Assembly (NCBI GenBank): GCA_036346265.1
Contig: CM070683.1
Coordinates: forward strand, 4,387,001 to 4,451,000
Reading direction: 5' to 3'
DNA length: 64,000 bases
DNA from: Melocanna baccifera
Lineage: Eukaryota; Streptophyta; Magnoliopsida; Poales; Poaceae
The notes beneath the pieces are model-generated. The model was not told the origin of the DNA and searched no databases. It was given only the letters and a program-made list of their open reading frames with translations. Of this stretch, positions 47,005-58,959 are shown in pieces. The translations under genes and the position numbers were made by a program. Position 1 is the stretch's first letter, and each line of letters opens with the position of its first letter.

Positions 47005-47300
47005 CATGCGCCTCCCCCTCTCACACTCCCTCTCCCCACTCGCGCCGCTCTACCTGCCTCCTAACTTCCGCCGCCATTGCCTGTCTTCCCCCTCCCTCCC
47101 CTTGGTATGCCAGCGCTGCCTCCCCCTCTCTCGCGCTCCATCTCCCCACGCTCTGCCCTTCCCGCCTCCCAACGTTCCGCTGCTATGTCTTCGCCCCCCT
47201 CCTCCCTCTCTCACGCGCTCCCTCTCCCCACCCACGCCGCCCTCCCTGCCTCCTAACATTCCGCCGCCATCACCTGTCTTTGCCCCCTCCTCTCTCCCCT
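47005..47300. repeat. CT-rich tandem repeat, about three diverged units
   Basis: Units near 47009, 47125 and 47202 share CCTCCCCCTCTC, GCGCTCC-TCTCCCCA, CTGCCTCC-AAC and TTCCGCCGCC. Open frames here are proline/serine-rich artefacts. Confidence 0.65.
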
Positions 47301-47329
47301 CTTGACTACTGCAATTGTCTTTGATTATA

Positions 47330-48620
47330 AATATATACATTACTGGTCTATAAATATATACATGCAATTGTCTTTAATTATGTGTTATCTCCATTTCTCA
47401 CTTATCTTTCCAAATGCTATTCTAGGATCTTTACAGTAACTAAAGATTGTTCTCACACTCTTGACTACTGCAGGCAAAACATCTTCCATTCAGGGAAGCT
47501 ATAGTTTCAAACATTTTTACCATATGAATATTGCTATTTTTTTAGAGGCAGAAAGATCTAGCATCTGCTCTACAGGAAGCCAGTTGCATTCTAATTCAAC
47601 ATGAGCAACTTAAGGTTTCTTCTGAGTATTCCTATTTTAGCTTTGTGATAACAGAGATTTCAATTCATTTTCGACATTTAACTTAACGGACGGAGCACAT
47701 ATCCTGCCTTTTGATGTAAGTTTGCACGAGAATTGCATAACATACATGTCCTCATCTCGATTGTCCAAAAGTTACATGCTTGCTTCTTCTGAAGATTTGA
47801 AATTTTTTTCTATGATACTTCCGGCATTGACCACTGCATATCTCCCGCCCTTACCGCCCTCTGCTCTTCCAGTAATAACATCTTTGATCCCTCTACTTCC
47901 ATAACATTTCACTTTGCTACTAAAAGAATTAACTGACTCATAATTATGCGTGCAGGAGGAGAGTGAAGAAATGGGCACACTTATAAGTCGCGGCCTGTGT
48001 CTCTTCCTGATCTGTGCCTTACCGATCGATATGTTGATCCTTCTGCAAAGCATGTAACTAGACTTAGATGCCTCTTCTTGGAAAGTATGTTGTACATGCC
48101 AATAGTAGTTGCCTCCAGTCCTTAGGCGGCTTAATTTGTGTATGAGATTTCACTTAATACAAATGGATCGTCTGAAGTTTTGTGCTAATACTTCCTGCCA
48201 TGTGAATCAGTTGTAGGTTGTGTAATTGGCAAGACTCAAGTTCTCTCATCTGAGTTCAGAAATATTTGTTGGTTGAGTGCTTGGTCTACTACTTTCCTTG
48301 AGTCTTGCCAAGGATAGTTTATCATCAATTGTGTTTTTTGCTTTGTCTGTGGTTGGACAAATATCCTTGGTACGAGCAAGCTCTTATCCTCCCTTAAGAA
48401 TCGTAATACGAATTGTCCTGCTTTGTGCTCACACTTGAAACTTCTGAAGTCCTCTCTTGTTCCATTCTGTATTGAAACATTTGTACTTTCAAAGCTGCTC
48501 TCTCCTGCCTTCCCTTGGTTAATTTGTGCTCCTGAATTTTCTCTTTTGAGCACTAAAACATTTCCCTTCCTGGTCACACTGAGATATCTCTGTTGTCTTC
48601 TTGGTACTGAAGGCAAGACC
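47330..48620. other. Possible old gene or retroelement debris, unrecognised
   Basis: At about 47548-47610 (+) a CAG-less but exon-like stretch reads RQKDLASALQEASCILIQHE, and a minus-strand frame at 48236-48616 is open for 126 codons. I recognise neither family and cannot link them. Confidence 0.3.
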
Positions 48621-48625
48621 TATGG

Positions 48626-48908
48626 GGGTGTTCGTTTTAGCGATGGCTTCTGACTTTTGGCTGAAATTTCACTGTAGTTGACTTTTTTTACTGTAGCTGA
48701 TTTGGCTTTTTTGGGCATAATTAAATTTAAAAAAAATATAAAAATAGAAAAAATATGTTAGCCCATCATGGACAATGCAAAGGAACACAAAAAAAAAAGA
48801 AAATACAAAAAACCCAAAAAATCTATAAAAAATCGGAAAAAGAAGAATTACTGAATAGTGAAAAAAAACTAAAACTAGAAGCTGAAACTAAAAAAAGCTG
48901 AAACGAGT
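48626..48908 (-). mobile_element. MITE family 1, copy 4 (reverse orientation)
   Basis: Begins GGGGTGTTCGTTTTAGCGAT and ends AGCTGAAACGAGTGGGG. The interior has TTTCACTGTAGTTGAC, TTACTGTAGCTGATTTGGC and TTAGCCCATCATGGACAATG, the reverse of copies 1-3. Confidence 0.78.
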
Positions 48909-49090
48909 GGGGCATAAAGCGATGGCTCAAACTTGCCTGCCACCTAGTTTTCTATTCCATCCAACAGATGTTGAACTTATTTCCTACTACTTACAAAAGG
49001 AAAATTATGGGAAAGAAACTTCTTGTTCAAGCTATTTCCTACAAAATGGCAGGTAATTAAGCTGACTAATTAGCCAGGTTAATTACTAGT

Positions 49091-49392
49091 CTAAATTCGT
49101 ATTTTATGTCATATTTGTTTAAATTTTTAAATATAGCAAATGAGCTTAAAAAATTATGAAATTTTATACACAACATCCCAACACAACGCACTTTATTGTG
49201 TAATTTTTTGATAATTTCATACTCAGCCTCTCGTCGTACGTTATGTCGAGAAGCTGAGTATAAAATTGTAAAACCAATTACACAATAGAATACGTTGTGT
49301 CGGGAGACTAAGTATAAAATTTTGTAATTTTTTTGATCTTATTTATTATATTTAAAAATTCAAAAAAAATATGATATAAAATATGAATTTAG
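49091..49392. mobile_element. AT-rich foldback element, about 300 bp
   Basis: Starts CTAAATTCGTATTTTATGTC and ends with the near-exact inverse. The arms (AAATTTTTAAATATA...) and an inner inverted pair around TACTCAGCCTCTCG / AGAAGCTGAGTATAAA make almost the whole element palindromic. I see no clear target duplication. Confidence 0.7.
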
Positions 49393-49809
49393 GGCCGTTT
49401 TGTGGAGGGGAGGCAAGTGGCCGGGCTCTGGTAGCCACATGTCACCTGTAGGGCACTGTCGCCCGGTGACCGGGCAACAGAAGTGCTGTTTTGTCATTCT
49501 CGCGTGCATACGGCTATTTTTGTGAATACTAAAAAATTCACAATTTGGTGTTCATGTATAATTGTATACCCAACTCTACATAGTCATCATACCAAACTCT
49601 TCCATAAATCATCACAACATTATGGCTCTGGTCTTTTTGGCTATGGCTAATAATTTTTTATTGCATTTTTCAAGACAGTGGCGAATGACGGAGGCACTAA
49701 CGTGAACGGCGCAACGACAATGGGCATGAGAAGTCGTTTGGAGAAACGGCTTTGAAAATCTGCTTAGAGAAACCAGTCCATTTGTTTCGGCTTCTAGAGA
49801 AGTCGAAGC

Positions 49810-50751
49810 CAAGCCCCATTCTTTTCGGTTTATGATTTTTCCTAAACAAACAAACAGGACAGTTTTTACGCAGTCGTTTCGAAGCGACTTATTGGAACAA
49901 CCTTTTCGAAATGGGTTATCGACTTATCGATATCCAGTCATATCGACGATTAAGTCACCTATTTTATGAATTGTGACGGAAAAAGGCTAAATCTCTTAGA
50001 AAGACTTAGAAGGAGAATATGAATAATCTTTATTATTATAAACTGGTTACAAGATGCTCTTACTAAGATATTACAAAGGGATGCAATTAGCCTTAATCTC
50101 TATAATTTTTCCACTGGTCGAAGGATTATGATTGTCTTGTCTGGTGTTCTTCCAGTTATGATTGTCTTCTAAGTTATTCGAGTTGTTTGTGTGTTCTTTT
50201 GTCAACCCTTAAATAGCACTGAAGGGGTGCCAGTTATCCACATGAGTAGGTTCCTTGTTGCATCCTCCCGTTTGGTTGAGGGGGTAGTTGTTGTCAGCGA
50301 GGAAGATTTGATAATAACTGATCTTCGATTGTTATCAATGGGAAAGAATTATGGAGACAACTGTCGGGCGGTTGTTGTCAAATACATAAGGCCGAATCGT
50401 CGTGCGGTTAGAAGCTAATAAAGAATGTGCCTTATCCGTCACATGGGAGGGAATCGCCTAGAGGTAGGCCCTTATACTAGTTCGTGAAATCTCCGAGTGA
50501 CTGCTGGTTAGGTAAATGTACAGTGGGCTTCTGACCAGTGGTACCCGGGTAATTGCTTTTGAAAAGTTTACAACCACATGGGTCTGAGGGCCTAAATTGA
50601 GTATTAAAACCGTATTTAATATATTATTTAATCATCATCAGGTTTGTTCTCACAAGCGCTCGTGTTAGGGTCAAAAGTCATTCAACCGCAACCATAATCT
50701 ATAAGCCATAGCAAAAAAACAAAAGCTAAAAACCAAAAAGAACAAACCCTA
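49810..50751. mobile_element. MITE family 3 copy split by an insertion of about 680 bp
   Basis: The left half, 49810 to about 49958, starts CCCCATTCTTTTCGGTTTAT and contains AAACAAACAAACAGGACAG and AACCTTTTCGAAATGGG. The right half, about 50640-50751, reads AGCGCTCGTGTTAGGGTC and ends CCAAAAAGAACAAACCC. Between them is unrelated sequence with one 75-codon open frame and no recognisable domain. Confidence 0.6.
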
Positions 50752-51505
50752 GATATGATGCACTAATTTTGCTCCTTTTACTTGCAACAAGGTGACAACC
50801 TACAAAAAGAATCAAAGACTTAGATCCTATTCCAAACAGTTTTTGGTTTCTATCTTCTGGTTTTAGAAGCTCAAAGCCATTTGGAACACGTTGACTTTGT
50901 AACGCAGTTTTTCCTTTTCCCCCTCTTTTTCCTCTCTTTTTATTTTCTCCTTTTTTTTGCATTATTCATGTAGATATAACTGTGTTTTATATTTTTTATT
51001 CTTTATTCATTTTCCTTTAATTAAAATATCTAAAAACTAATAGTAACATTTTAACAAAAAGATAAAAATACGGTACTTTTGAACGGGCCTTAAGGAGTGG
51101 CCACTGGCTATTGCCTATGGGAGATGGAAGTGGAAACCTATAAAGTCAAAACTCAAAAGCTTGTCACAAGAAAAGTATAGCCAGCAATCAGGTAGGTTGG
51201 TAAGTGCCCACTTTCCCCTGCTCATGCGTTATTCGATGTCTAATCTAACCATTTGCAGCCTTCCTTTCTTCTCCTTTAGCCTTTAAGCTCCTCTTTAGCC
51301 TTTATGCTCCTGGTAGTTGGTTAAAAGCTTCAAGTCTAGGGTTCATGTGGCCGCTGGCTCTGAAGAGAGCCTCTGTATCTTGATTTGCGAGTACTTGAGT
51401 TCCTTTTACAGATCGCATACCAGCATAGGTCTCCAACACACACCTCTCGATTGGAAAACTCAAGGATAACGCTACTGAAATTAAACTACCGTGTTCTTCA
51501 CATAT

Positions 51506-51775
51506 AGGTAGCGTTCAGTTTAACATAGGTTTATGATTTTTTTACTGTAACTAGCTTATTTTTTACTGTAATTAAGTTAGCTTATTTTACATAATTAAAT
51601 TTATAAAAAACATAAAAATAGAAAAAAACATGTTAGCCCATCACAGAATACGGGAAAAAGAAGAAAAAACAAAAAAGCCCAAAAAATCTAAAAAACAGGA
51701 AAAATACAAAATTACTGAATAGTAAAAAAAGTAAAAGCCAGAAACTGAAGCTGACTTTAAACCGTTTTGACTGAT
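51506..51775 (-). mobile_element. MITE family 1, copy 5 (reverse orientation)
   Basis: Contains TTTTACTGTAACTAGCTTAT, TTAGCCCATCACAGAATACG and AATTACTGAATAGTAAAAAA in family order. Confidence 0.65.
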
Positions 51776-51863
51776 GCCTTATCTTGCCTGACCCCCTAGT
51801 AATGGTAACGCTTGCGGAATTATGACTACAAATTGCCTCGTCGGTACAGGCTCTTTTATAAGA

Positions 51864-52128
51864 TACTCCTTCCATCTCATATAAGTCTTTATTTTTTAAA
51901 AGTGTCGTCTCATAATATAAATCTATTGTGAAGACCAAATATTTGTTTATTGTAATATTTCCACTATATATTCTTTTTTAATGTAGAAAAAGTTAATAGA
52001 TAGCTATAGTATGTCATTTAATAGAGATATATATGGTCTAACAACATTAACTCTTTTTATATTTAGTGTCTCTTTAATATGTGTGTATAGTGGGCTATAG
52101 ACTTATATTGTAAGATAGAGGGGTACTA
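51864..52128. mobile_element. Stowaway-like MITE, 265 bp
   Basis: Left TACTCCTTCCATCTCATATA is an inverted match to the right end (reverse TAGTACCCCTCTATCTTACA, then ATATAAGT). It is bounded by TA, with an AT-rich non-coding interior. Confidence 0.75.
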
Positions 52129-52129
52129 T

Positions 52130-53520
52130 TAATGACCAGTTGACGTCCATTTTGAAACGTGACGACTAACATGATTTTTCCCCTTCAAAATACATGTGTT
52201 TAAAATAGAACATTAAGATGTTTTTGTTAGAAAACCACTATGCTCGCAAATTTATCTGGAAAAAGTGAGAATGGCAAACTCCAATACTTATAGCACTAAA
52301 CAAGTCTGTCAGCCTTGTTTATATTGGTTTGTAAAAACTATTTTTATATCAAATAGTTTTTATAGTAGTTAGCTTTTAAATAGGATATCTTTATAAGATA
52401 TAGTCTACTAGTTAATTATAGTATATATTACAGTAACTTTACTTATATCAACCAAAATTATACATAAATATCTTTTTTTATATAAATTTTTTTATAAATT
52501 ATTACTACTCATAAATCAAATTCAAAAGCCTACATGGACAGGCGTACTACTCTAGCCAGAATGGTTGTAATCGAAAGTGTGTGATCACATTCTTTCGTTA
52601 ACATTTACCAAACGCAAGTAGGCGACGAGTACACAATCATATGGATCACAGGATCTGAGAGAGTGGAGCGTTCACATGACACGACAGGCCCCATCTGCCT
52701 GATTCTTACTGGCAAATTTAGGTTAGTATTAGGTTTCTTCTTTTCTACTTATAATTTATAACTTATATTATAATAACTAACTTTTAAATAATATATTTTT
52801 AAGATAAGATTAATAGAAAGATTATAATAAAAAGTGTACTGAGTTTAATTATAGCAGTTAAAATCATATATAACTACTTTTCTCTATATATTATCTCTCG
52901 TAAATAACTAGAATTTAAAATTTTAAATTATAAATCACAGAGAAAAAACCCACCGTAGCTGCCCTGTCCCTGTCCTTGCCCCCGCCCCGGGCCGGCGCCA
53001 GTGCGCTGCGCATCGGCCACAGAATCTGACTATGCCGAGGTGCCCGGCTCAGGTCAACAGCTGATCGATACGGACCCAGACCAGTCCAGGCCTGCGCTGC
53101 GCTGCTCGTCTCATGCCTGCACAAAGCTGCCTAATTCTGAGCAACCATCGACCACACCACCAAATATTTCCGCGGTTCTGGCCGTGGCGCATCTTGCTTT
53201 CTCCTCCTGAAAGGAAATTCCAAAGAGAAACTTGCTATGGCCTATAAATGTGTGCAATTCCTATTGGTACCGAATTACAAAACCTCTAGGGCTCCGTTCG
53301 CAACCTATGAATTTCGCATGAGATTTTACAAGAATCGGTTCAATTTTTACAGAAATCAGAAAAAAAAATCCGGTATTCCAAATGGAGCCTAGAATTCCTG
53401 TAGCTTATGGACTGCACAAAACGCGGACACATGTCCAGACGTGGATTCGAGAGATGTTACTAGAAAACCGGTAACTAATCTAGCACCGAAAGAATTCATC
53501 GAAGAAACTTGCACTCTAAG
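52130..53520. other. Intergenic with MITE family 2 relics
   Basis: Around 52315-52540 and 52725-52955 degraded copies of MITE family 2 are recognisable by TTTTATAGTAGTTAGCTTTT-like and TAAATCACAGAGAAAAAACC-like blocks. 52960-53215 is a GC-rich island without a recognised gene. Confidence 0.4.
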
Positions 53521-53523
53521 GAT

Positions 53524-53778
53524 GTTCAAAATGACAATAGTTTATGATTTTTTTTATTGTAATTAGCTTATTTTTTACTGTAACTGAGTTGATTCATTTG
53601 ATATAATTAAATTTAAAAAATTTTAAAAATAAAAAAATGTTAACTCATCACAGACAATACAAAAAATACAAAAAAAAAAAGAAAACACAAAAAACCAAAA
53701 GAAAACAAGACAGAAAAAAACTCAACATTAAAAAAAGTTAGACATAGACGCTGACTTCGGTGGACGCTGAGCGGGGCC
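53524..53778 (-). mobile_element. MITE family 1, copy 6 (reverse orientation)
   Basis: Contains TTTTTTACTGTAACTGAG, TAACTCATCACAGACAATAC and a closing AGACGCTGACTTCGGTGG, in the family order. Confidence 0.6.
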
Positions 53779-53789
53779 TTAAGCACGAG

Positions 53790-56700
53790 AGGGCCCATCT
53801 TCCTGCATGGACCATTGTATATTCACCGGGAAAATGGATGGATCGACCTAAATTAGCATATATGTAGTTGTAGTGATCTTAAACATCCCATGATCACGAA
53901 ACCTCATGTCGACCTGCACTAACGCTAGCTATCCTCCTGTTCTTGCAACTCGTCTCCATTCAATGCACGCCGTGTTTTTCCCCTTTCAGTTTGCTCCATG
54001 ATATTGAATGAACATGTGATTAGGTCCATGATAGTGTTGTGATAAATCATTGTAAATTTTAAAAATTATATTTTATTTGGATCAATCTCAAAATTTTTTC
54101 GACAAACCAGTCTGACTATTAGGCAGTTGCTGATCAGACCGGTAGACGCCAGGCGGTGTGACCGTGGTGGTCAGACCACAGAGCGGTAGTACCGTGGGTT
54201 ACTTGTCTATTGCAATTTTTCAAAGAGGTCTAGTTGCGTAGCACTTCAACCGGTCTGACCAGCCTGTGATTGGTGGTTAGACCGGTTCAAGCAAAAAAAA
54301 TTTAAATTTTGGGAATTTGGTTTTGGATTGTTCTAAATTGTGTTTGGCGAGTGCATTAATGTTGCATGAAGTGGGTTGTAACCAACATGGGTTAAGTTAT
54401 GAAGAATTTATGCCTAAAAATGATTTCTTGGTCTTGAGATGTGCAGGGTCTCTTGGAGTCAATTATGATCAACGGTGAGGATGGGGGCTATGCTCATAGA
54501 TGAGTCGAGGTTCAGAACGATCAAGAGTACCGGGTAAGATGGTTGAACTCAAGTATGGCATGAGGAAGACGGAAAATATTGAAGGGAGGTTTGAATAACA
54601 TGTTGCGCCATATGACTTACTCAGTCCAAATGAGGTATGATCTGGTAGAATCGAAACAGGAGAGCCTTGCCGACACATGACAAGCTAGTGGTGTATCTAC
54701 ACGTGGTAAGCATGATGATTGCTTGCAAGGAAAGATGAAGATTGAGTTAAGAAATGGTATTTTGATAAGTCAACCAAAATACTGAAAACTACCTTAAGGG
54801 TATTTTGATAAGTCAACTAAAATACCAAAAACTACCTTAGGCCAAAAACACAGCGCTTGAGCGGCGCTTAGGAAAGCAGTTTAGGTCAAGGAAGAGCTGA
54901 GATAATCAAGTTGGATTAAAGACTAAGGACTTAGCGAATTCGAGCTCAGTACTTTGAAAAAAGCACATAAGTGTAGTGTGTGAGTAAAACCCGTGTGTGC
55001 TTTAGGTTAACGAATTTTTTCATTTATACTAAGCGGATAGTATCCATTAGGGTTAGATGTGGCTAGTTGATTTGTCTATTTAATAGGTTGAGATGGAAGC
55101 TTGCTAATTAACTATTGAACCATTCTAGTTTTCCTCATTTGAAGTCAAGTGTTCTAGGGTCAGGGTTTGAAAAGTGTGAGTATTGTGGAGTGTTATCTTG
55201 TCCTCTAGGTGGAGTGGTGTAAAACCTTCATACTTAAGTAGCAATACATCAACTTTATTCATCTCTCATAGATATTTCTTATTTTGGTTGATTTGCTCTT
55301 GATCTTATTAGTTTTGATATTCTTTTTCTTCCCTTCTTAATCTTGCTATGTGACAAGAACGTATAAGTAATGAAGATGACTTATAGAGATCAATTATTAT
55401 CCATCTAGCATAATGTTTGTAATTCTTGAAGTTGCCCGATTTTGCTTGTATTTGACCTTATTGGAAGATTTTTTGATCCATGTGTTTTTATCTTAAATCT
55501 TTGAGTTATTGCTTGCTATGATATATTGGAATACATTTGGAGCTATCTTAGTCATCCTCCAACCACAAGCAAGTTATATTCTTCGTTTTCCCTCTTTTGT
55601 CTTGTTTTGGTGCAACCTTCTTTCAAACAGGAAAAATGTCAGAATTTTGGCAATAATTTTCTTGGTCATTAATTAGAATAGATTTCTGACATCCTAGAGG
55701 AGGTGCGTGCCAAGTTTAAAGTGATTTGGAATCTCAGTTTGAGAGTTGGCTCATTTTGTGGTTTGAACCTAGTTTTGTTACAGCAGAGCTTTAGGAACCA
55801 AAAGGTCTCAACCTTTTGTAATCTTGCAAGATCTCTTGTTATTTTAGGTTCATAAGGTTATGATCTTATTTTGGTTTAAATTTAACGTCATTCGGACCTT
55901 TGATGTGAAAGTTATGTGATTTTTAATATTGTCCGGGTTGAATTTCCTGTGTTGATATGTGGGAAAGTTAGTATCACCCTTTACATGGTAGTAGTACCAT
56001 ACCTTACATGATGGTCGTACTACTCTGAGGTGTCAAGTCCTATTTGACTCGGTATTTCTTGGGGAGCTCTCTAGGGGTGCTTGGCTCTAATTTTCATAGC
56101 TTATAATAGCTATTAGAGTAAGAAGACTCCAACAATCTTGAGACAAAAAATTTAGAAAAATCATTATCGATGTAGCTCATAGGGTGGATTCTTTTAGGCT
56201 GTGGCTTATGGGGCCCACGTGCATGTCTAGCATTGTCAATTTGCATAGAGTAGCTCCTTTACGCGTAGAATCATCTTCAACAAATTTCAGTCAATTTTGA
56301 AAAACTTTTATGGTGTGAACGCAAGCTTAAAATTTCAAATACTAAAGTTTTACAAAAAAATTCCTTTATAAGCCTCTTTGGCTTAGCTACTTATTTTCCT
56401 TCTCCTTTACCCATTGGGTATACCCTTTTTATATTTGGATATGGATAATATTACTTCAAATGAGTATGGATAAAATTGGGCATAGATTTGAGTTACCCAT
56501 ATCTTACTTAGTGGCATCCCTACGCATCGACGCACATACCCCGACGTCGCGCCGTCCGTAGGCTCCACCCGACACAACCCCCTCACCCCTACGTTCCACC
56601 AATGGACGGCTGAGATCACACTGCCTCCAGTTGCCTTGCCCTCACCACCTCCCATGGCTGGGAAATGGATATGAATTATCCATGTTATTCGATTACTATA

Positions 56701-56990
56701 TTCGATAAGATACAAATATGCTATATTTTTTTCATCCGATTAACATTTTCTCTCCTATTCGTATTCGAATTCGCATGAAATATGGATACAAATATGGTAT
56801 GTACTTTTACCATCAGAAATATTATTTTATTTAGACTATTTATATCCATATTCGTATTTGGCAAAGCAATATATATATACACACACACACACATACACAT
56901 ATATGTATGTATATTGCAATACGACTACTTAGTTAGATATGTTTTTAATTCAATATGAATTCATGTTTCTTTAGTTGAAGTAAGGGTGTG
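53790..56990. other. Gene-poor region, probable degraded retroelement
   Basis: No coding block is recognised. 54110-54290 repeats GACCGGT and GGTCTGACC-type phrases. A 38-bp direct repeat, beginning TATTTTGATAAGTCAAC, occurs at about 54755 and 54800. 56395-56850 has several variants of ATACGAATATGGATA. I could not find paired LTRs or pol motifs. Confidence 0.35.
56876..56920. repeat. AT/AC microsatellite
   Basis: Runs of TATATATA, then ACACACACACACAC, then ATATATGTATGTATAT. Confidence 0.85.
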
Positions 56991-58600
56991 TTTGGTTGGT
57001 GAGATAGGAGATAAATGGGATGGTTCATCTAACTTTTGGAGTTGTCCATGTGTTTGATTCGTGGGATGGGACCAAATCATCCCTGATGAACTCATCCACC
57101 GATAGCAAATATTTGCTTGAGATACTGGATGGTGCGGTGTGGCAAAAATCATCAGACGAGCTCATCCACCCAACTCACGTGCCATCATCGTTTGTCTTCC
57201 TCCCAAACCGAAGGTATGGAACCAAAAGTCCTATAAAATGACTTACTAAAATGTTTGTTGGATTGGTGATTTGTCATGATAGATCTATGGTAACTTGTTT
57301 ATTCCCCATTCATGCATGTATCATGGAAGAAATGCAAACTGTCCTGTTTTCCATGTTCTAGTTTATTTTGGTTACATTTGTTCATGCTATTCTAGTTTAG
57401 CTTGATCATATGGTTTTAGTTAGTAATAATTATCTTACTATTACCATGCACCATAGAAATCGCTTGGGATTAAATTTTCCACATGCATTGTAGATGGACA
57501 AGAGGAAGGTTAGGAGGAGAAAGATGATGATTCTTGGGGTTGCTGCATTTGTGGCTGCTTCTTTCATGGCTTTGTATGTCCAATCTAAATTAAGGAAAAG
57601 GAGAGCACGAATCAACTATGGCCCAATTGAGGAAAGGGACAAGAAAAGAATTGACTATCTAAATAGAAAAATAAACAAGAATGATGCAACCTGTGTGAAA
57701 ATTCTAAGACTTGCAAGAGCTCCTTTCTTTCAGTTGTGTCAAGTTTTCAAGGGACGCGGCTTACTTCGAGACACCATGCATATATGTGTTGAGGAGCAAG
57801 TTGCGATGTTCTTGAACATTGTTGGACACAATCTTAGGAATAGGTTAGTTGGCACTAATTTTGATAGGTCCAATAAAACAGTTAGCCATTATTTAGACAA
57901 GTCCTCCATGCCATAGGTGAGCTACGAAATGATCTTGTTAAACCACCTTTGTTGGAGATCCCAAACAAAATTGAAGGGAACCCACGGTGAGATTTGTACT
58001 TTAAGGTATGAGATTGAGCCTTATTTGATTACTAAGCTAGGGTTTTAATTGTATTGTTCCTAATTTTTGGGGTTGTACCAAATAGGATTGTATTGAAGCT
58101 ATTGATGGAACGCACATACGAGTATCTGTTTCTAATGCTATGGAGCCGGCCTTTCATGGTAAAAAGTCGTTAACTACTCAAGATGTTATGGTGAATGTAG
58201 ATTTTGATCTTCGAATCACATATGTGTTGGCCGATTGTGAGGGGACAACACATGATGCTGTGGTTTTAGCAGATGCTTTAGAGCATGAGAACGATCTACA
58301 TGCCCCAGAAGGTAATAGACTAATTCTATTGTTCGATTTGTCCATCTAATTTTTGTATAAAGCAATTTTACCCACTTGTGCCTCATATATTAGAAAAAAA
58401 CTATCTATTTAATGCTGGATATTGTTAGCCTACCATCCCATTCCCACTGTGACTGTTAGTCTATCATCTCGTTTTCACTATGATGCCTCGGTTCAAGATG
58501 ATGCTATATGTATTTACATTAGCAGTTGCTGTATGTATTTATATTAGCGTTACCATTGTGTGTGTGTGTGTATCCCTGTACGTTATTACCAAAGTTGTCG
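56991..58600 (+). mobile_element. PIF/Harbinger element, partial
   Basis: The left end TAAGGGTGTGTTTGGTTGG combines a 3-bp TAA target-like triplet with a terminal repeat of the GGGTGTGTTTGG type common in this group. It is followed by a transposase. The right terminus was not found; the transposase is interrupted after 58311. Confidence 0.6.
57494..58311 (+). pseudogene. PIF/Harbinger transposase (HARBI1-like, DDE_4), broken
   Basis: Exons 57494-58005 and 58086-58311 with GT-AG borders. It starts MDKRKVRRRKMMILGVAAFV. The N-terminal helical domain includes YLNRKINKNDATCVKILR and LRDTMHICVEEQVAMFLNIV. A one-base loss near 57889 shifts the frame; QVLHAIGELRNDLVKPPLLE resumes in another frame. 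A TGA stands in NPR*DLYFK where the family has an aromatic residue. The second exon gives DCIEAIDGTHIRVSV, with the first catalytic Asp, and VNVDFDLRITYVLADCEGTT, then HDAVVLADALEHEN. The C-terminal part with the last catalytic Glu is missing. It is inactive. Confidence 0.88.
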
Positions 58601-58671
58601 GTCCTTGGTGGTTTAAAGAGGTAGCAGAAAAGCAATAAGGTGTATCTCTATGCACACTACACTCTAACTAA

Positions 58672-58953
58672 TCAAATTTGGCTAACCATAAATTTACAAA
58701 TGCCCTTGTCTGTGACCCATTCTCTTTGCGAGGAAAATTGGTGGCCAATTAGTTTGTATGGACCTATAACCAGAAATACCCTCCTAGCATTATCTCTAAT
58801 GTCAGGATCAAACTCTTCAATTGGCTTCCGAAGTCCCAGATCAGCTACAATATCATTCGTATTAAGCTCAATACGTGGTCTTTTTTGCTCAACACAGCTA
58901 CCCTCAGTTGCTAAACTTTTCTTAGAGACATCTTTTGAATAATATTTCTCCAT
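58672..58953 (-). pseudogene. TTF-type (ZMYM-like) hAT transposase, N-terminal fragment
   Basis: The minus strand starts MEKYYSKDVSKKSLATEGS and reads DIVADLGLRKPIEEFDPDIR, then DNARRVFLVIGPYKLIGHQF. These blocks (DPGLR-, P-I-DY, IR-AYL-GP-QP--H-FP) are the region just before the TTF zinc finger of plant hAT transposases. The frame continues only to a divergent tail and stops, so the zinc finger, core and hATC domains are missing. It is oriented opposite to the Harbinger transposase beside it. Confidence 0.75.
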
Positions 58954-58959
58954 CTAGCA

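Noticed and set aside
47001..47367. Proline/serine-rich frames
   Set aside because: Composition artefacts of a CT-rich tandem repeat.
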